Virus record (IMG/VR): IMGVR_UViG_3300010885_046063
Span: 1-27,511 of that record
DNA length: 27,511 nt
DNA from: a virus
Reading direction: 5' to 3' (one strand)
How positions within the stretch are numbered: position 1 is the stretch's first letter; each line of letters begins with the position of its first letter. Positions 24,271-27,511 of the stretch are shown in pieces. The position numbers were made by a program, and so were the translations under genes. The notes under the pieces were generated by a model. It made no database searches. It was not told the DNA's origin and was given only the letters and a program-made list of their open reading frames with translations.

Positions 24271-26091
24271 ATGGCTTACAGTGTAACTCGAGCAGACGGC
24301 ACACGATTGGTCACCGTTGAAGATGGCTCTAAAAATCAACAGTACTCTGTAAGTTTTATTGGTAAAGGCTTAGCTGCCTATGGTACCATGCTTAACGATA
24401 ATTTTCTTAGACTGTTGGAAAATTCTGCCAGCAGTACTGCTCCACTTAGTCCGGTGCTAGGACAACTTTGGTATGATATAACTAACAATCTGTTAAAAAT
24501 CTGTAAAAACGAATCTCCTGTATCATGGGTAGCAGTTGGATCTTCAATAGAAGCTGTTGTTAATCTCGGCAATGTATCAACTGCTGCTATTATTGACCGT
24601 TCAGTGGGCAATGTGTTCAAGCTAACTGCTACAGCCAATTTTACCGTTGCTGTCAATAATCTCACTGCCGGACAAACAGTTACACTGATTATAACCCAAG
24701 ACAGTACTGGTAGTAGAATTTGGGGGTATCCTTCAACATTTAGATTTCTAGGCGGAGTTGGCACTCTTAGCACCGCTGCTAATGCTGTAGACAAAGTAGA
24801 CGTAACATATGACGGTACATACTATTATGTTAGTATTACTAAAGGATTTGTTGCGGTAACTTCTCCAACATTGGGTACTATAGTATCTGCAACAGGAAAC
24901 GGCGGAGAATTTACTATTGTTGTTGCTAGTGCATCTGGACTTGCGATTGGACAAGCTGTTTCGGGTCCTTGCATTGGTGTGGGTGCTGTAATAACCAACA
25001 TTGTTGGCACAACTGTGACATTAAGCGTAGCAAACACTTGTGCAGTTAACGGTAATATTGTTGGTACAACAATACCTACCACAACAACCACAACAACTAC
25101 AACAACTCAAGCGCCTACTACTACAACAACTACGACTGCGGCTCCTGGAGCAACTACTACAACAACAACTCGAGCGCCTACTACAACAACGACTACGACT
25201 GCGGCCCCTGGAGCAACTACTACAACAACAACTCGAGCGCCTACTACAACAACGACTACAACTAGCACAACAACTACAACACCAATTCCTGCGCCAGTAA
25301 TTAATACCTTTACTTACTCTCCAAGCACTATCCTAGCTAACGGTGTAGCTACTTCTACAGTTTCTTGGACTACAACTGGTGCTTCGTCTGCAACCTTAAA
25401 GATTGACGGCTCAGAACCACCAATAACTGTAGCGACATCAGGAACTCGAACAGTCGGGCCTTACAACTCGGGTGGAACAGGCTCGGCATTACTACAAGTT
25501 ACAGGTGTAGGTGGTACTACATCACAAACCATAAACTTGACAATCAATGCTGTAACTACACCAACTACAACAACCAGTACCACTACTACAACTACTACAG
25601 CAGCACCTGGCGCACCAGTTACTCCACTAGGATTTAATGGTAATTACTATTACTGGAGTAAAGGAGGAACATCCAGCTCCGGCGTAAGTTCAATGACATT
25701 GAAGTTCCAATCCAATGGTACTTGGTCAATTATCAAAGCCAGTACTGGAAATCCCCCGCGCTTCTCAATTAACGGTACTGATGCTTCGTGGACTGACAGT
25801 ATCACTGGTAACTGGTACTCACCAACTACTGCCAACGTTGGCACTGGTTATTTGGTTAAGTTTACTTCAACCGATTACAGCTTTTCTAATAACGGATCAA
25901 CTACACTGAGTGGTGACGACAGCGGTTGGTTAGTACTTAACCAAGACAGGACACAACAGGTAAGTATCACTTCTACTAGCGAAGATTCTATTCGTGTTGC
26001 TTGGCGCGTAGAAATTGCTGTCAACAACAGCGGATCACCAGGTACTATTGTATCAACTAGCGTAGTTGAATTTGAAGGGTATCATACCTGA
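24271..26091 (+). CDS. Tail fibre-like protein, paralogue 3, with Thr-rich linkers and Ig-like domain
   Basis: 606 residues. Residues 1-80 are the shared N-terminal module (MAYSVTRADGTRLVTVEDG, FIGKGLAAYGTMLNDNFLRLLENSAS, PVLGQLWYD). A beta region follows to about 265. Residues 267-340 are a threonine-rich linker of tandem repeats (APTTTTTTTAAPGAT type). Residues about 341-428 look like an Ig/PKD-type domain (INTFTYSPSTILANGVATST, VSWTTTGASSATL). A second short Thr linker (429-446, ending AAPGAP) leads to a C-terminal beta domain (FNGNYYYWSKGG, SGWLVLNQDRTQQVSI). AAGGA at 24256-24260, ten bases before the ATG, supports the start. It is the last gene of the late block. The tip domain and receptor are unrecognised. 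Confidence 0.7.
   Translation: MAYSVTRADGTRLVTVEDGSKNQQYSVSFIGKGLAAYGTMLNDNFLRLLENSASSTAPLSPVLGQLWYDITNNLLKICKNESPVSWVAVGSSIEAVVNLGNVSTAAIIDRSVGNVFKLTATANFTVAVNNLTAGQTVTLIITQDSTGSRIWGYPSTFRFLGGVGTLSTAANAVDKVDVTYDGTYYYVSITKGFVAVTSPTLGTIVSATGNGGEFTIVVASASGLAIGQAVSGPCIGVGAVITNIVGTTVTLSVANTCAVNGNIVGTTIPTTTTTTTTTTQAPTTTTTTTAAPGATTTTTTRAPTTTTTTTAAPGATTTTTTRAPTTTTTTTSTTTTTPIPAPVINTFTYSPSTILANGVATSTVSWTTTGASSATLKIDGSEPPITVATSGTRTVGPYNSGGTGSALLQVTGVGGTTSQTINLTINAVTTPTTTTSTTTTTTTAAPGAPVTPLGFNGNYYYWSKGGTSSSGVSSMTLKFQSNGTWSIIKASTGNPPRFSINGTDASWTDSITGNWYSPTTANVGTGYLVKFTSTDYSFSNNGSTTLSGDDSGWLVLNQDRTQQVSITSTSEDSIRVAWRVEIAVNNSGSPGTIVSTSVVEFEGYHT
25111..25263 (+). repeat. 63-bp tandem repeat coding Thr-rich linker
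   Basis: Two complete 63-bp units (25111-25173, 25174-25236) and a partial third (from 25237) encode A-P-T7-A-A-P-G-A-T6-R. The two full units differ at only three bases, all silent (ACT/ACA, ACA/ACG, GCT/GCC). That points to recent in-frame duplication with selection on the protein. Confidence 0.9.
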
Positions 26092-26093
26092 TA

Positions 26094-26525
26094 TTAAATT
26101 TGGGCAATGTCAATACCGCAGCGGCTGAGAAATTCAACGCCGCTGTGGTCACGATAACTGTGTCTATAGTAGACTGAGTCAATTCCACTTTGATATATCA
26201 GTTTAGCACAGTCCATGCAAGGTGCATGAGTTACGAACATAGCAGCACCCGCCCCAGATTCTGTACACCGAGCTAATTTTGAAACTGCATTGGACTCGGC
26301 GTGAATTACCTCGGGACGAGTTTTTAAGACAACCGGAAACCCATCCGCATGGGATATTTCATCTTCACAGTTATTGTCCCATCCGGCTGGAGTCCCATTA
26401 AACCCGATACTGATGATACGGGCATCTTTGACGATGATAGCACCAACTTGTAGTCTACGAGCACGACTTAGCTGAGCTGTTCTCTCAGCTATGTCCATGT
26501 AATAGTCAACAAACCTTGGTGTCAT
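26094..26525 (-). CDS. cd: Deoxycytidylate (dCMP) deaminase
   Basis: 143 residues, zinc-dependent. The zinc/catalytic signatures are plain: H75-A-E77 in VIHAESNAVSKLA (H75 ligand, E77 proton shuttle) and C103/C106 in APCMDCAKLIYQSG. The N-terminal strand (QVGAIIVKDARIISIGFNGTPAG) is typical of dCMP deaminases. It converts dCMP to dUMP, the substrate for thymidylate synthase, in the cytoplasm. The start lies in a 4-bp ATGA overlap with the thyX stop, so translation is probably coupled, and I see no separate Shine-Dalgarno. T4 carries the same activity as gene cd (193 aa); this version is shorter. Its stop lies 2 bp from the stop of the converging fibre gene. Confidence 0.92.
   Translation of the reverse strand: MTPRFVDYYMDIAERTAQLSRARRLQVGAIIVKDARIISIGFNGTPAGWDNNCEDEISHADGFPVVLKTRPEVIHAESNAVSKLARCTESGAGAAMFVTHAPCMDCAKLIYQSGIDSVYYRHSYRDHSGVEFLSRCGIDIAQI
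26116..26148 (+). terminator. GC-rich hairpin just after the late block (possible terminator or 3' stabiliser)
   Basis: The arms CCGCAGCGGC (26116-26125) and GCCGCTGTGG (26139-26148) can pair along all ten positions in plus-strand RNA, with one G-U wobble, around a 13-nt loop. In minus-strand RNA the wobble becomes an A-C mismatch. It starts 25 bases after the stop of the last fibre gene and lies inside the antisense dCMP deaminase gene. No U-tract follows, so it is not a classical intrinsic terminator. Confidence 0.35.
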
Positions 26526-27205
26526 ACCAAGGTGTTGGTCATTGGGAAGATTTTTGAAATAACATCAGCACAGGCCAGCGCAATCTCTTGATGCTCTAGT
26601 TGTGTGCCATTGGCTGCTCGCAGTTGGATATAATGTATCCAACTTCTAAGTGTGCCATTCATATATAATCTACTAACAGTATTGCCCTCGGGAAGTACAG
26701 CACGAGCTTGTTCCTTGGCAATTCCATTGTCCACAGCCCAAGAGTAAGTTTCACGTGCTAGTTTAATCAACTGATGCTGACGCTCCATCCACATCTTGTT
26801 GAGTTCTCTATATGCAGGATCAGACAAGTCCGGTTCAATACTGTTTTGCCTGTTCTTGGTATCCTGCAGCCGTGTCTCACGAATCACAAAATCCAAGTCT
26901 CGAGTAGGATCAGCATAGCGTTGACTAAACTCTTGGAAACTGAAACTACGATGACGTAGCATTTGACGTGCAATGTCCCTAGTAGTCTCAATCTCCAAAC
27001 AAGCTGAAACCATTTCCAGTGGGCTCCAATGCTGATGCCGAATCAAATAATTAATTAGTCGTTCATTGGTTTCGGTATTGAGTTGGTTGCTGGGATTACT
27101 GACTCTAGCACAGTAAGCGATTAAGTCCTGTACGTCAAGTTCAAGCCCAAATTCATTTTCAAGTTCTTCTGTTGCTCGACTGTAACTTATTAGTTTTACT
27201 CTCAT
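26522..27205 (-). CDS. thyX: FAD-dependent thymidylate synthase ThyX
   Basis: 227 residues, near the usual ThyX length. The ThyX signature is at 84-97, RHRSFSFQEFSQRY, fitting the RHRxxSxxExSxRY consensus that binds dUMP and FAD. Upstream HQHWSPLEM (57-65) and the C-terminal RSWIHYIQLRAANGTQLEHQEIA (187-209) also fit the family. The enzyme methylates dUMP to dTMP using methylenetetrahydrofolate, FADH2 and NADPH, avoiding the dihydrofolate product of ThyA-type enzymes (T4 td). It is a soluble tetramer in known cases. It overlaps both neighbours by ATGA (dCMP deaminase downstream, the unrecognised gene upstream), so three genes form one coupled minus-strand operon. Confidence 0.95.
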   Translation of the reverse strand: MRVKLISYSRATEELENEFGLELDVQDLIAYCARVSNPSNQLNTETNERLINYLIRHQHWSPLEMVSACLEIETTRDIARQMLRHRSFSFQEFSQRYADPTRDLDFVIRETRLQDTKNRQNSIEPDLSDPAYRELNKMWMERQHQLIKLARETYSWAVDNGIAKEQARAVLPEGNTVSRLYMNGTLRSWIHYIQLRAANGTQLEHQEIALACADVISKIFPMTNTLV

Positions 27206-27511
27206 AGGTCTTTAAGTAATCGATCGGTTTCGGCCTGCACAGTTCGTGCTACACTGGCCACAGAAATATAATAGTCTACGTCTGAAATATAATCGTCAAG
27301 TTCACGGAGTCGACCCGACAAGTGTTGATCAAGTTCCACTGGGTCGTGTCCACCGGCCAAGAGCTGTGCAATGTTAATTGGTACGCGGCTTCCATCTCGG
27401 AGATTGACTACCACGTACTGAATAACTTCAATGGGAACATCTGTTTTATCAGCCTCTTTAACCCACCGCTGCCATTCGGCTCGGGTATTGAGGGTGATTT
27501 TTTTAGCTCTT
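27202..27511 (-). CDS. Unrecognised protein upstream of thyX, C-terminal 103 residues (runs off right edge)
   Basis: The minus-strand frame is open from the window edge to a TGA that overlaps the thyX ATG. A GTG at 27414-27412 could start a 70-residue protein, but the frame continues upstream with coding-like sequence (TRAEWQRWVKEADKTDVPIEV), so I treat it as a longer gene with its start outside the window. It is acidic and mostly helical, with an ending (ELDDYISDVDYYISVASVARTVQAETDRLLKDL) that may form a coiled coil. I recall similar endings among small proteins of T4-like aquatic phages but cannot name the family. Coupling to thyX suggests coexpression with nucleotide metabolism, nothing more. 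Confidence 0.65.
   Translation of the reverse strand, partial: RAKKITLNTRAEWQRWVKEADKTDVPIEVIQYVVVNLRDGSRVPINIAQLLAGGHDPVELDQHLSGRLRELDDYISDVDYYISVASVARTVQAETDRLLKDL

Noticed and set aside
25111-25263. Regular repeats considered as a CRISPR-like array
   Set aside because: Units are directly adjacent without spacers, in frame, and code for Thr/Pro/Ala; it is a protein linker.
25040-25300. An 86-codon Gln/Leu-rich plus-strand frame over the repeat region
   Set aside because: It is the shifted reading of the ACN-rich Thr repeats (CAA/CAG and CTA codons arise automatically) and lies wholly inside the fibre gene.
27202-27414. A 70-residue gene starting at GTG 27414
   Set aside because: The same frame stays open to the window edge with coding-like sequence, so an upstream start beyond the window is more likely.

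Overview
The window looks like part of the genome of a T4-like (Straboviridae/Kyanoviridae-type) contractile-tailed phage, probably infecting an aquatic bacterium. Three things point that way. The baseplate genes run in the order gp48/54-like, gp53, large hub-like protein, gp5, gp25, gp6. T4-type late-promoter octamers (NATAAATA) sit at the heads of the transcription blocks. The neighbouring nucleotide-metabolism genes are of a kind often carried by such phages. GC is about 40% by eye. I see no tRNA, insertion sequence, CRISPR array or bacterial gene. The host cannot be named from this sequence.

Layout. Positions 1-339 (minus) hold the N-terminal 113 codons of an unrecognised protein that runs off the left edge. 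A 71-bp divergent gap with a late-promoter motif follows. From 411 to 6913 (plus) come a tube-cap/initiator-like protein, a short gp53, an 893-aa candidate hub protein, gp5 (OB fold, beta-helix needle, and a wall-degrading domain at the C-terminus rather than in the middle as in T4), and gp25. A perfect TATAAATA then precedes an enlarged gp6 (1128 aa) and a 1121-aa virion protein. A third motif precedes a 2391-aa virion protein that contains a CBM5/12-like motif, seven FG-GAP-like motifs (integrin-type beta-propeller) and a dockerin-like calcium loop. A fourth motif, placed so that transcription would start exactly on the ATG, precedes a 209-aa structural protein and three tandem fibre-like paralogues (371, 505, 606 aa). 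The last paralogue carries a threonine-rich linker built from 63-bp tandem repeats.

From 26094 to the right edge the strand switches. dCMP deaminase, FAD-dependent thymidylate synthase (ThyX) and an unrecognised protein are coupled by 4-bp ATGA overlaps, transcribed towards the late block, and separated from it by only 2 bp.

How they work together. The plus-strand genes should build the baseplate hub, the wedges and peripheral receptor-contacting parts, expressed late from gp55-type promoters. The minus-strand cassette supplies dUMP from dCMP and then dTMP for phage DNA synthesis. The structural assignments rest on recognisable family motifs and gene order. Those for the 893-, 1121-, 2391- and 209-aa proteins are inferential.
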